64,000 nucleotides of DNA from positions 9,803-73,802 of the forward strand of contig JBBQFL010000020.1 of NCBI GenBank assembly GCA_038321965.1, written 5' to 3'. The notes under the pieces are model-generated. The model searched no databases. It saw only the letters and a program-made list of their open reading frames with translations, and had not been told where the DNA came from. The position numbers and the translations under genes are program-made. The stretch comes from UKL13-2 sp038321965. GTDB taxonomy: Bacteria; Pseudomonadota; Gammaproteobacteria; Burkholderiales; Usitatibacteraceae. Position 1 is the stretch's first letter, and every line of letters begins with the position of its first letter. Shown here one piece after another: positions 45,932-53,119 of this stretch.

Positions 45932-46209
45932 ATGGTCACATCAGGTTTCGTCGATGGAGCCAGCAAGCGCGACCACTGTAAGCGAGTGGAGGCGCTGTCA
46001 ATAGTGCACAAAATTACAAACTCATGTACTGACGGACCTCCCAGGTTAAAAACGTCCGAAAGACCGCCCCAGGTCTTGAGTCTGGCAATTTCTTGCTATG
46101 AATGACACATGTTAGTCACCTCACGCTCCCCATTCTGCAATTCGTCGCAAATCCCTGTCATCTGCGCCAGCGCTTCCTAAAATGGTCTTACTCATTTCTG
46201 GAGATCGCC

Positions 46210-47154
46210 ATGAAAACCCGCAAACCCGCATTCCGCCAACTGATTCTCGCCACGCTTGCGACCGCTACGTTGACCGTCGCAGCCGCCGGTAACGCGCAAG
46301 CGGAGGAAACGGAGAAGTCCACGTCAAAGCTTTTTTCGTGGAATTTCAACATCAATTTTGGCAACTACAACAGCTTCGGCAGCAATCGCACCAAGGGTTC
46401 GGGTGTGATGAAACAGGAAACGCGCCCGGTAGCAAATTTTTCGCGATTGATACTGGCCTTGCCAGCTGTGGTAACGCTTTCGCAAGGCGCGACTGAATCG
46501 TTGACCATTACCACGGACGACAACCTGTTGCCCCTGATGGCGACCCGCGTCGACGGTGGGGAACTTATCATCGACGCCGACAAATCGCGCGGCTTTTCCA
46601 CTAAACAGGAAATCAAGATTCGCCTCGTCGTCAAATCGCTAAATGGCATCACCATTAAAGGTTCGGGCGACGTGATCGGCGACGAATTGAAAAGCGACAA
46701 ACTCGACATTGCCATCATTGGCTCGGGCGACGTGAAATTCAAATCAATTCGTGCCGACGAAATCAAAGTCGCCATCAAGGGTTCGGGAGACGTCGCCATC
46801 AATACGCTGGAGAGCAAGCTGGTTGAAGCCGCCATTCGTGGGTCCGGCGATATCAAGCTGCCGTCGCTGCAAACCGGGATAGCCAATATTTCAGTTCACG
46901 GCTCAGGCGATGTGTTTGCGGCTGGTGTCGCGGACAAGGTCGATGTCGAAATCATGGGCAGTGGCGACGTACGCACTCGCAAGCTCATCGCGCGTGAAGC
47001 CAACGTAAAGATCATGGCTTCGGGCGATGCCGAAGTGCACGCCAGGGAAAAACTGACAGCCAGGGTTTCCGGCTCTGGTGAGATCCGCTATGCAGGTTCG
47101 CCGGCCAACGTGAGCAAGACTGTGCAAGGTTCAGGGACAATCGCGTCCCTGTAG
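46210..47154 (+). CDS. Secreted DUF2807 (head GIN domain) repeat protein, copy 2
   Basis: 314 aa with a signal peptide (RQLILATLATATLTVAAAG, cleavage after AQA), then about nine repeats of a GSGD motif with a period near 19-20 residues (IKGSGDVIG, IIGSGDVKF, IKGSGDVAI, IRGSGDIKL, VHGSGDVFA, IMGSGDVRT and others). GGAG lies eight bases before the ATG. It is paralogous to the protein at 27849-28622 but longer. The 278-bp gap before it shows nothing else. Confidence 0.88.
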   Translation: MKTRKPAFRQLILATLATATLTVAAAGNAQAEETEKSTSKLFSWNFNINFGNYNSFGSNRTKGSGVMKQETRPVANFSRLILALPAVVTLSQGATESLTITTDDNLLPLMATRVDGGELIIDADKSRGFSTKQEIKIRLVVKSLNGITIKGSGDVIGDELKSDKLDIAIIGSGDVKFKSIRADEIKVAIKGSGDVAINTLESKLVEAAIRGSGDIKLPSLQTGIANISVHGSGDVFAAGVADKVDVEIMGSGDVRTRKLIAREANVKIMASGDAEVHAREKLTARVSGSGEIRYAGSPANVSKTVQGSGTIASL

Positions 47155-47170
47155 GTGGCGTGGATGCGCG

Positions 47171-47362
47171 CTAAGCTGCAAGCGCGTGGTTGGCTCTTGA
47201 CGCGGCGACAATCGGTGAATTCGGATATAGCGCGACATCGTAGATCGCTTCCAGAGCGTAAAGCAGATCGACTGCCCATTCATCGTCGTCAGCTCGTGGA
47301 TCATCCAGCAGAAGCGTCAGTGTTTGTAGCTTAATCGCCAGGGCCTCTTTATGGCTCGTCAT
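47171..47362 (-). CDS. Small acidic hypothetical protein
   Basis: 63 aa from MTSHKEALAIKLQTLTLLLD; a second acidic segment is DDPRADDDEWAVDLLYALEA. An AGGAAGG lies eight to nine bases before the ATG. Codon use looks natural, and the amphipathic Leu-rich helix suggests a real small protein, but I know no family. The open frame extends further upstream without a better start. Confidence 0.5.
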   Translation of the reverse strand: MTSHKEALAIKLQTLTLLLDDPRADDDEWAVDLLYALEAIYDVALYPNSPIVAASRANHALAA

Positions 47363-47615
47363 GGTGCTGCCCTTCCTCTTTGCATGGTGCGCTGTGCGCA
47401 TCGGGATATCCCCGATGCTGTGGTCTAGAAACCGTGCAAAGATTATCGACCAGTGTTCGCTACAACCGCAAGGCGAGACGGTCAAGTTTGCGAAAGTTGA
47501 CAATTTGTAAGGCGCGCAGAGTGCGCCGGACAGATCATGATTTCCAAAAGCACGTGTTGATGGCAGAACAGATGCGTATGACTGCCGCCGACAAGCGCCA
47601 CAAGGTGCAAGGCGC

Positions 47616-47648
47616 AAAAAAACGGGGCGCTTTCGCGCCCCGTTTTTT
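47616..47648 (-). terminator. Rho-independent terminator
   Basis: Nine-bp stem ACGGGGCGC / GCGCCCCGT closed by a GAAA loop on the minus strand and followed there by seven T. It sits about 20 bp beyond the stop of the PHP-domain gene. The A-run on the other side makes it potentially bidirectional. Confidence 0.92.
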
Positions 47649-47669
47649 GTGCTGCTAACTGAACGGCCT

Positions 47670-50600
47670 TTATTGCGCGGTCACCGTCACATCGTCGATG
47701 AGGAACGATGTCGCGACCGTTGAGTCTTCGATGCCCTCAAAGTAGACCTGCACCGTCTGGCCTTTATAGGTCGAGATATTGAAAGTCTTTTGCACGTAGC
47801 TAGCTCCCTTGTCCAGATTCGAATAGGTGGCCAGCGTAGCCAGCACGGCTCCTGCACTGCTGCGCAACTGCACTTTCAACGAGTCGTAAGCCTGCGTAGT
47901 AGTGGTTTCATCCGACACCACCTTGAGCCACAGGGCCAGCGTCACGGTCGTCGCTGTGGAGGGAATAGGGATCTGCTGATAAAGCGTGTCGGTATGCGCC
48001 GCACCATATCCGTTCATCCAGGCTTTCCAGCTGCCGGTACGTGCCGCCTGCGTGGTGCTGCTGTTGATGACGCCGCTGCTCGCTATCCACGTGGTTGCTC
48101 CGCTTTCGAAGCCGCTATTGACAATCAGCTGCGATGACGTCGCCCCTGTCGTATAGCTCACCTTCACGGTGTAGGTTGCAGTCGTGCTGCTGCCGCTGAA
48201 CGAAATCACTTTCACATAAACGGTTTTTGCCGTAGCACCGTTGGTGTAAGTCAGCGACTCGGTACTGGTAGAGCCTGTCGACGAGGCCAGCGTGGCATCG
48301 GCACTATCGACCAGATAAAGGTCGTAGTCGTTGCCGGTTGGCCCGGTCATCGCAAGCGTGATTTTCTCGTTGGCCGCGAGTGCGACGGCGAAGTAATCCT
48401 TGTCAGTAGTGTTGCCCATGGTGCCGACGATTGCGGTAACGGTATGCGCCACACTATTGGCCGTTGCCACGGTGCCGTTCGATTCAACTTCGTTGAAGGT
48501 CGTGCCCGTCGCGTTGCTCACCGAGAAACTCACTGCGGTAGAGGTGCCGACATTGTTTGCCGCGTCGTAGGCCTTGGCGGTCAGGCTGTGCGTGCCATTG
48601 GTGACGGTAGTCGAGTCGAAGGCCAGCGAATAGGGTGCTGTGGTGCTGGTGCCTTTCAAAACGCTATCGACCAGAAATTCGACGCGCGTAACACCGACGT
48701 TATCGTTAGCGGTCGCCGTGAAGGTGATAGTGCCGCTGGTACCCGTTGATGCCGCGCTGACAGTAGGTGCGGTGGTATCGGCGGTGGTATTGCTGACGGT
48801 GAAGCTGACTGCAGGTGAGGTGCCGACGTTATTGGCGGCGTCGTAGGCTTTTGCGGTCAGGCTATGTGTTCCATTGGTGACAGTGGTTGAATCAAAGGCC
48901 AGCGAGTAGGGCGCCGTGGTGCTGGTGCCATTCAGTACGCCATCGACCAGGAATTCCACGCGCGAGACACCGACATTATCGCTTGCCGTTGCCGTAAACG
49001 TGATGGTGCCGCTGGTGCCGGAGGAGGCTGCGCTTACGGTCGGCGCGGTAGTGTCGCCACCGGCGATCTGGTCCACCCAAACCGGGGCTGACCACAGAAT
49101 CTTGCCGTCGTCCTGCGTCACTTTGGCGTAGTAAAAATGTTGGCCCAATGTCGGTGTGATCGTGGTGCTGGCGGTGCTCGCCAATGCCGTTACGGTGCCG
49201 TTGCGACCGGGCACGCCTTCGTAAATGTTCACGGTCGAAACACTGCGGCCGGATGCGTTGGCATAGTTTGCCGTGATGGCTAGTGCGCCGTTGTTCTGGA
49301 AACGCTCGCCCATCATGTGACCGTTTGCGGTGAGGATCAACTGCGAGTTTTTATCCATCGTGGCAAAGGTACGGCGCGCTTTGAGCGCGGTGATGAAATT
49401 TGCGCTATTGAGTGTGGAGCCGGTAGGTAACAGCACCGCTGTGCGATTGGTATACGACGCACCCCAGTTGGCGCAATGGTTGTCCTGATTGCTGGCTGGT
49501 GCCACATGGAAACCGCGCTCGAGCATCAGATTGAACGCGCCTTCAAAACTGCTGCGACCGGTTTCGGTTTCGGTGGTGTTGTTGGAGAATGCTGAGGTGT
49601 TGAGCACTTCGGCGAGCACCATCACTTCGTCCGCATCGGCGCTGTAGCCCAAGGACGTGGTGCCGATCAGAAATTGCCCGACGGTGTCAGGATGATTGAA
49701 TTGGCCGATCCAGCCGCGTTGTTTCATCAAGGCATAGAGCGTTGGGTAATCGCTCTTTGGTGTCAGCGTGTCCGCAAGCAACTGGCCACTGCTATTGGTT
49801 TCCCAGCCGAGCAATTCGCTGGAATTGAAAATATTCATATGTCCGCCGTTGCTGATCACGCCCCATTCCATGCCGTAAATAGCAAGGAAGCCGGGGTTGG
49901 CAGTGTTGAAACTGCTCGCCGTCGTCAGTCCGGACTGATAAAGATTGTGTACCGTCGTCGGCGACGCAGAAGCGTTGGTACCCGAGGAGCCATCGAAGTA
50001 ATGGTTGTGTTCGGAGGTCATCAGGAAATCGAGTCCAGCCGTCTTGGCATAGGGGAAGGCATCGGCCGGGCTGTACTGGCCGGTCTGCGCTGGCTGTGAG
50101 GAGGTGCAGGTGGCGACATTGCCGCCACCGTCAGAGTGATTGGTCTGGCTGTGCAGGTTTCCGAAATACACGGTGTACGGCAGCGATGCAGTGGCTGGTG
50201 CGGAAAACGCAGATACATGGTCGCCATTTGTGGTCGCCGCTTTCGCTGGGTTGATTGGCAGCGGCGAAAACGCCGGCATAGCCGCCATCGGCGTATTGCC
50301 TACTCGAATGTCCCAGACCTGATCGATGACATCGGCGTCGAAGGCTCGAGCAATGTCATCTAGCGAGATAACCTCTGGCGAGAGTTCTCTTTGTTTGCTT
50401 GCAGCGACTGAGAACGCCGTCATGTGAACACGATAGATGCCGTCGGCGAGTTGCGCATTTGCGCCCACGCGTCCAGCCCAGTCTATGTTGACTTCGGCTT
50501 TACCCGATTCAAGCGCGGTGCGGCCGCGCCATTCGTCTACCAGGGCGCCTTCTGGTGTACGCAACTGGACGCGCCACTGCGCGAGTTGCGACGCGGCGTC

Positions 50601-50810
50601 GGTGGGATAGGCAAATTTCAGCGTGAAGGTGCGCGCATCGCCAGCGCGCTCGCTTTGGTAGGGTGCGACCAGCGCAGCGTCGAGCTCTACGTGATCGTGA
50701 TGTGCAAATGGATTGTTCCCCGCATAGACTGGTACCGCCAATGCGATTGCCGCGAATGCGGCGAACAAACGTCGATGTAATCTCACAAACAAATCGGTGC
50801 CAAGACTCAT
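47670..50810 (-). CDS. Secreted PHP-domain phosphoesterase-like protein with Ig-like, PPC and lectin-like domains
   Basis: 1046 aa. Signal peptide (RRLFAAFAAIALAVPVYAG). The N-terminal half holds a PHP/CehA-type metal hydrolase: YFGNLHSQTNHSDGGGN, LDFLMTSEHNHYFD, GMEWGVISNGGHMNIF, GQFNHPDTVGQ and SNQDNHCANW supply the His/Asp/Glu ligands. Then two tandem 92-residue Ig-like domains (DTTAPTVSAAS...), a pre-peptidase C-terminal (PPC) domain (NEVESNGTVATANSV...DYFAV), and a C-terminal jelly-roll domain (LIVNSGFESGATTW) of carbohydrate-binding type. It is probably extracellular and may release phosphate from a polymer; the substrate is not determinable. GAGGG lies about ten bases before the ATG. 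A terminator follows. Confidence 0.88.
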   Translation of the reverse strand: MSLGTDLFVRLHRRLFAAFAAIALAVPVYAGNNPFAHHDHVELDAALVAPYQSERAGDARTFTLKFAYPTDAASQLAQWRVQLRTPEGALVDEWRGRTALESGKAEVNIDWAGRVGANAQLADGIYRVHMTAFSVAASKQRELSPEVISLDDIARAFDADVIDQVWDIRVGNTPMAAMPAFSPLPINPAKAATTNGDHVSAFSAPATASLPYTVYFGNLHSQTNHSDGGGNVATCTSSQPAQTGQYSPADAFPYAKTAGLDFLMTSEHNHYFDGSSGTNASASPTTVHNLYQSGLTTASSFNTANPGFLAIYGMEWGVISNGGHMNIFNSSELLGWETNSSGQLLADTLTPKSDYPTLYALMKQRGWIGQFNHPDTVGQFLIGTTSLGYSADADEVMVLAEVLNTSAFSNNTTETETGRSSFEGAFNLMLERGFHVAPASNQDNHCANWGASYTNRTAVLLPTGSTLNSANFITALKARRTFATMDKNSQLILTANGHMMGERFQNNGALAITANYANASGRSVSTVNIYEGVPGRNGTVTALASTASTTITPTLGQHFYYAKVTQDDGKILWSAPVWVDQIAGGDTTAPTVSAASSGTSGTITFTATASDNVGVSRVEFLVDGVLNGTSTTAPYSLAFDSTTVTNGTHSLTAKAYDAANNVGTSPAVSFTVSNTTADTTAPTVSAASTGTSGTITFTATANDNVGVTRVEFLVDSVLKGTSTTAPYSLAFDSTTVTNGTHSLTAKAYDAANNVGTSTAVSFSVSNATGTTFNEVESNGTVATANSVAHTVTAIVGTMGNTTDKDYFAVALAANEKITLAMTGPTGNDYDLYLVDSADATLASSTGSTSTESLTYTNGATAKTVYVKVISFSGSSTTATYTVKVSYTTGATSSQLIVNSGFESGATTWIASSGVINSSTTQAARTGSWKAWMNGYGAAHTDTLYQQIPIPSTATTVTLALWLKVVSDETTTTQAYDSLKVQLRSSAGAVLATLATYSNLDKGASYVQKTFNISTYKGQTVQVYFEGIEDSTVATSFLIDDVTVTAQ
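48504..49055 (-). repeat. Two tandem 276-bp repeats encoding Ig-like domains
   Basis: The segments 48780-49055 and 48504-48779 each encode 92 residues starting DTTAPTVSAAS and differ at only about nine positions by my reading. The DNA is also very similar, with scattered synonymous changes. This is an in-frame domain duplication inside the PHP-domain gene. Confidence 0.85.
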
Positions 50811-51194
50811 GATCTTTATCCCTCTGTGTAATAACTGTGATGAAACCGCGTTTTCCGCTCCGAATCGCTAATGCCTAGGTGTTTCCCTAGCTTTGTCTCC
50901 CTGTTGCGACACGGCAGTATAGACACTATCCTGACCGATTGGTCAGAATTTAAACGCGCCTTGAAAGACTCTTCTGCACGCAGGATGCGGGCGCGATATT
51001 GCACGCTGATGACGGCCGAATTTGCATTGCCGGGAAAGGCTGTCGAGACAGGAGCGGTAGAAAAAACACTAATGCTGGCGCGGCTTTCCGTACATATCGC
51101 TCGGCGCGTCTTGGCACTACCCTAAGCCGTTTCGCGCGCAAAGGATCGGGTTTCGAACCTATTAGCGTGGTGCAGCTGGCCAACCAATTGAAGC
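50811..51194. other. Intergenic gap, no gene seen
   Basis: Upstream region of the PHP-domain gene. It should contain that gene's promoter near 50820-50960 (minus strand), where TTGACCAATCGG-like and A+T-richer sequence occurs, but I cannot define the boxes. Short frames here have no family resemblance. Confidence 0.35.
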
Positions 51195-51416
51195 TCAATA
51201 ACTGGCGTGGCCTCCAAGCGAAAGCGAACGAAAATACCCGGCAAATGGCGAGCGAAATAGCATTACACGACAAGTGTGGGTCCACCGGGTCGGTGTCGAA
51301 CTATTTTTGCCAATACAATTTGACTCCGACCCCGCAGACTGGAAGATGTCGGAGCCTAGCAATTCGTGAATTCGCCGAATGTTCGACTCGCAGTCTTGCC
51401 TGTCACGAATGTCCAT
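51195..51416 (-). CDS. Possible cassette ORF, 73 aa
   Basis: An ATG eight bases after the GTTAGGC core of the attC at 51425-51484, the usual position of a cassette gene start, opens 73 codons (MDIRDRQDCESNIRRIHELL...). The second half runs through an inverted repeat (51287-51297 with 51322-51332, GGGTCGGTGTC / GACTCCGACCC), which looks non-coding. No attC was found at its 3' end. The ORF may be a degenerate last cassette or chance. Confidence 0.25.
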   Translation of the reverse strand: MDIRDRQDCESNIRRIHELLGSDIFQSAGSESNCIGKNSSTPTRWTHTCRVMLFRSPFAGYFRSLSLGGHASY

Positions 51417-51424
51417 AGTCGTGG

Positions 51425-51484
51425 GCCTAACGATCTAGCTCACGGGCGCGCGTTAGCGCGTCCGTGTGGAGCGACGAGTTATGC
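51425..51484 (-). mobile_element. attC recombination site (59-base element), 60 bp
   Basis: On the minus strand the site runs GCATAAC ... GTTAGGC, the R'' and R' simple-site cores (RYYYAAC...GTTRRRY), with 6 of 7 bases complementary. Between them lies an imperfect palindrome, CACGGACGCG / CGCGCCCGTG, around a TAA-containing loop. It begins two bases after the stop codon of the 152-aa gene, as cassette attC sites do. The orientation is the same as that of the attC at 51948-52025. Confidence 0.85.
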
Positions 51485-51485
51485 G

Positions 51486-51944
51486 TCAGCATTGAACTTC
51501 GCCCGACCACGACCATGCGCGGTATTTCTTGGACGGCCAAAAGGTCTTTATTGAGTGCGCAAGTGCCTCTGGTAGTTTGGCTTTTCGACACCACATGGAC
51601 GAACCTTGTGTCCCCTGTTCTGCACATTCCGTAGCCACTGCAATTTCACCACGAAGAAAGCGAGCTGCTTCACTTACGGCGTCTCGCGCGATGCGACGTT
51701 TCAGTCGAAGATTCGTCAACCTCTCAGCAAGATACCGGGTGCTAGAGAAATGTTCGTGTGCAACCTTGCAGCTCAACACAACCTCGCGCGGTGTTACGGA
51801 GAGCCAAAGGGCCTCAACCTCACGACGAGGGGCAGACCATTTGAACCAAAGGACTCCCGAAGAATTGCGACCAGTTTCCGCGACGGGCAGCGCAGAAAGC
51901 CGGCTGCAGACCAGTTGCTCAATGATGTTTGAGGGTGAATTCAT
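51486..51944 (-). CDS. Gene-cassette protein, function unknown (152 aa)
   Basis: 152 aa from MNSPSNIIEQLVCSRLSALP, starting four bases after the GTTATGC/GCATAAC core of the upstream attC and ending at a TGA that abuts the next attC. So the gene fills its cassette exactly. It contains LWLSVTPREVVLSCKVAHEHF and a basic helix (RLKRRIARDAVSEAARFLRG) before EIAVATECA. It is small, soluble, without signal peptide. I do not recognise a named family. The tight fit between two recombination sites is the main reason to call it real. Confidence 0.7.
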   Translation of the reverse strand: MNSPSNIIEQLVCSRLSALPVAETGRNSSGVLWFKWSAPRREVEALWLSVTPREVVLSCKVAHEHFSSTRYLAERLTNLRLKRRIARDAVSEAARFLRGEIAVATECAEQGTQGSSMWCRKAKLPEALAHSIKTFWPSKKYRAWSWSGEVQC

Positions 51945-51947
51945 GAC

Positions 51948-52025
51948 GCATAACGTGGAACTGAGGGGCGCGCCGTAGGCGCGTCCCAGCGACCGAAGGG
52001 AGCGAACTCGAGCGCAGGGTTATGC
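51948..52025 (-). mobile_element. attC recombination site, 78 bp
   Basis: Perfect 7-bp outer inverted repeat GCATAAC (51948-51954) and GTTATGC (52019-52025). On the minus strand it reads GCATAACCCTGCGCTCGAG, then GGGACGCGCCTACGGCGCGC, ending CCACGTTATGC. The GGGACGC...GCGCCCC central hairpin is characteristic of attC sites. The 272-aa gene ends inside the first core (its TAA is part of GCATAAC) and the 152-aa gene starts just after the last. Confidence 0.88.
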
Positions 52026-52838
52026 ATCTGCCCGCCCACCTGACGCTTTAAGTGCCTCTAGTGATTTGGCTGCCGACTTGAGCTTATCCTGTCTTTCTTG
52101 CTGCTCAAGAAGATCGTCAAGAATAAGCTCAATTGCGAGGCGTACTGCCGGGAACGCAGCCAAACAATCTGCCTCTGAAAGAGTATGAACGCCAACGCTT
52201 AGAATGCTATAGAGGCTCCGGTTTTGAACTAGAAATTCTGGCAAGTGATATTTGAGGAGACTAATCTTTTCGTCCATACGAGCCCGACTATAAGCGTCAT
52301 CGTCCCAGCCTGCGTCCTTCGACGCTACCACGTGAGCACCCTCAATAAGCGATTCGAAGATGCGGCGAAGATAGACAAAAGCACCGACACCAACTCCATG
52401 CGTGGTTAAGCCGATTGCACGAGTCAGCTCTTTGAACCTTTCTTGTCCGAGCACTTGGCGATACTTGCGAAGATCGGGTAAGGCGAGTTCGGCAAGGGAT
52501 GGTATCTGTCCAATTTTCTGAAGAATACCTTTATGCGCCCTAAATAAAAAAAGCGCTTGATGTGATTTATTGCGTGAGCAATTAAACGCCAGACTGAAGA
52601 TGTAATTGGTGTAGTGCGAGTTTGTGGAGTAGCTGTTTTTGCGCACTGTAAAAACACTATGTTGCCCGCACTCAGGGCAATGAAAATCCAAAGTTCCTTC
52701 GAACTGCTCTATCGCGAAAAAAGGATTGTCCTTCTCATTGTCGTATTCAAACTGCTCGTAAAGCGGCACGCTAAGGCAAAAGTCCTTTGCTGAAGGAAGT
52801 TCAGAAAATTTTGCGCTCTTTGGTTTCTCTGTGAGCAT
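52020..52838 (-). CDS. Gene-cassette protein with zinc-finger-like motif (272 aa)
   Basis: 272 aa, first gene of the cassette array, more A+T-rich than its neighbours. Residues 54-93 hold CPECGQHSVF and, 30 residues later, CSRNKSH: a possible C-x2-C...C-x5-H zinc site (Cys54, Cys57, Cys87, His93). Then an alpha-helical region with YLRRIFESLIEGAH and LYSILSVGVHTLSEADCLAAFP, and a C-terminal coiled-coil-like stretch (LLEQQERQDKLKSAAKSLEA). No signal peptide. I cannot name a family; the helical half recalls HEPN-like or abortive-infection proteins, but that is weak. Its stop overlaps attC. Confidence 0.72.
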   Translation of the reverse strand: MLTEKPKSAKFSELPSAKDFCLSVPLYEQFEYDNEKDNPFFAIEQFEGTLDFHCPECGQHSVFTVRKNSYSTNSHYTNYIFSLAFNCSRNKSHQALFLFRAHKGILQKIGQIPSLAELALPDLRKYRQVLGQERFKELTRAIGLTTHGVGVGAFVYLRRIFESLIEGAHVVASKDAGWDDDAYSRARMDEKISLLKYHLPEFLVQNRSLYSILSVGVHTLSEADCLAAFPAVRLAIELILDDLLEQQERQDKLKSAAKSLEALKASGGRADA

Positions 52839-52851
52839 TTAAAAGTTTCCC

Positions 52852-53064
52852 TCAAGATGCATAACTATATATAGGGAGCACAGAGTCTCCCGAACATTCC
52901 ACGCTGCTCCCTATCATTCCATGCATAAGTGGAAGTTTGTTCATATTTAACAAGCTCATAACGCCAGTAGCTCCTGACAAAATAGTCATTAACAGAATCA
53001 CGAAAAGCGGCAATGACATTCCCTTATCTCGGGTTGTAAAATACGATAAAAACTGTAAAACCAT
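52852..53064 (-). CDS. Possible small membrane protein (70 aa)
   Basis: ATG at 53064 with GGAGG ten bases upstream. One or two hydrophobic segments (PLFVILLMTILSGATGVMSLL). The 3' part passes through the inverted repeat at 52871-52914 and the cassette boundary, so the natural C-terminus may be lost. It could be the remnant of a cassette gene; family unknown. Confidence 0.3.
   Translation of the reverse strand: MVLQFLSYFTTRDKGMSLPLFVILLMTILSGATGVMSLLNMNKLPLMHGMIGSSVECSGDSVLPIYSYAS
52859..52914 (-). mobile_element. Cassette boundary: GTTATGC core beside a 10-bp inverted repeat
   Basis: On the minus strand GTTATGC (52865-52859) lies 20 bases before the ATG of the 272-aa gene, the same core as the downstream attC. 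Directly upstream is a perfect inverted repeat, ATAGGGAGCA / TGCTCCCTAT (52871-52880, 52905-52914). I could not find a matching RYYYAAC partner, so this may be a degenerate attC or an attI-like site. Confidence 0.45.
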
Positions 53065-53119
53065 TACTGGTGCGCCTCCCCAGCCATTATTGCTACAAAC
53101 GCCGCGCCAATGCTAGCCT

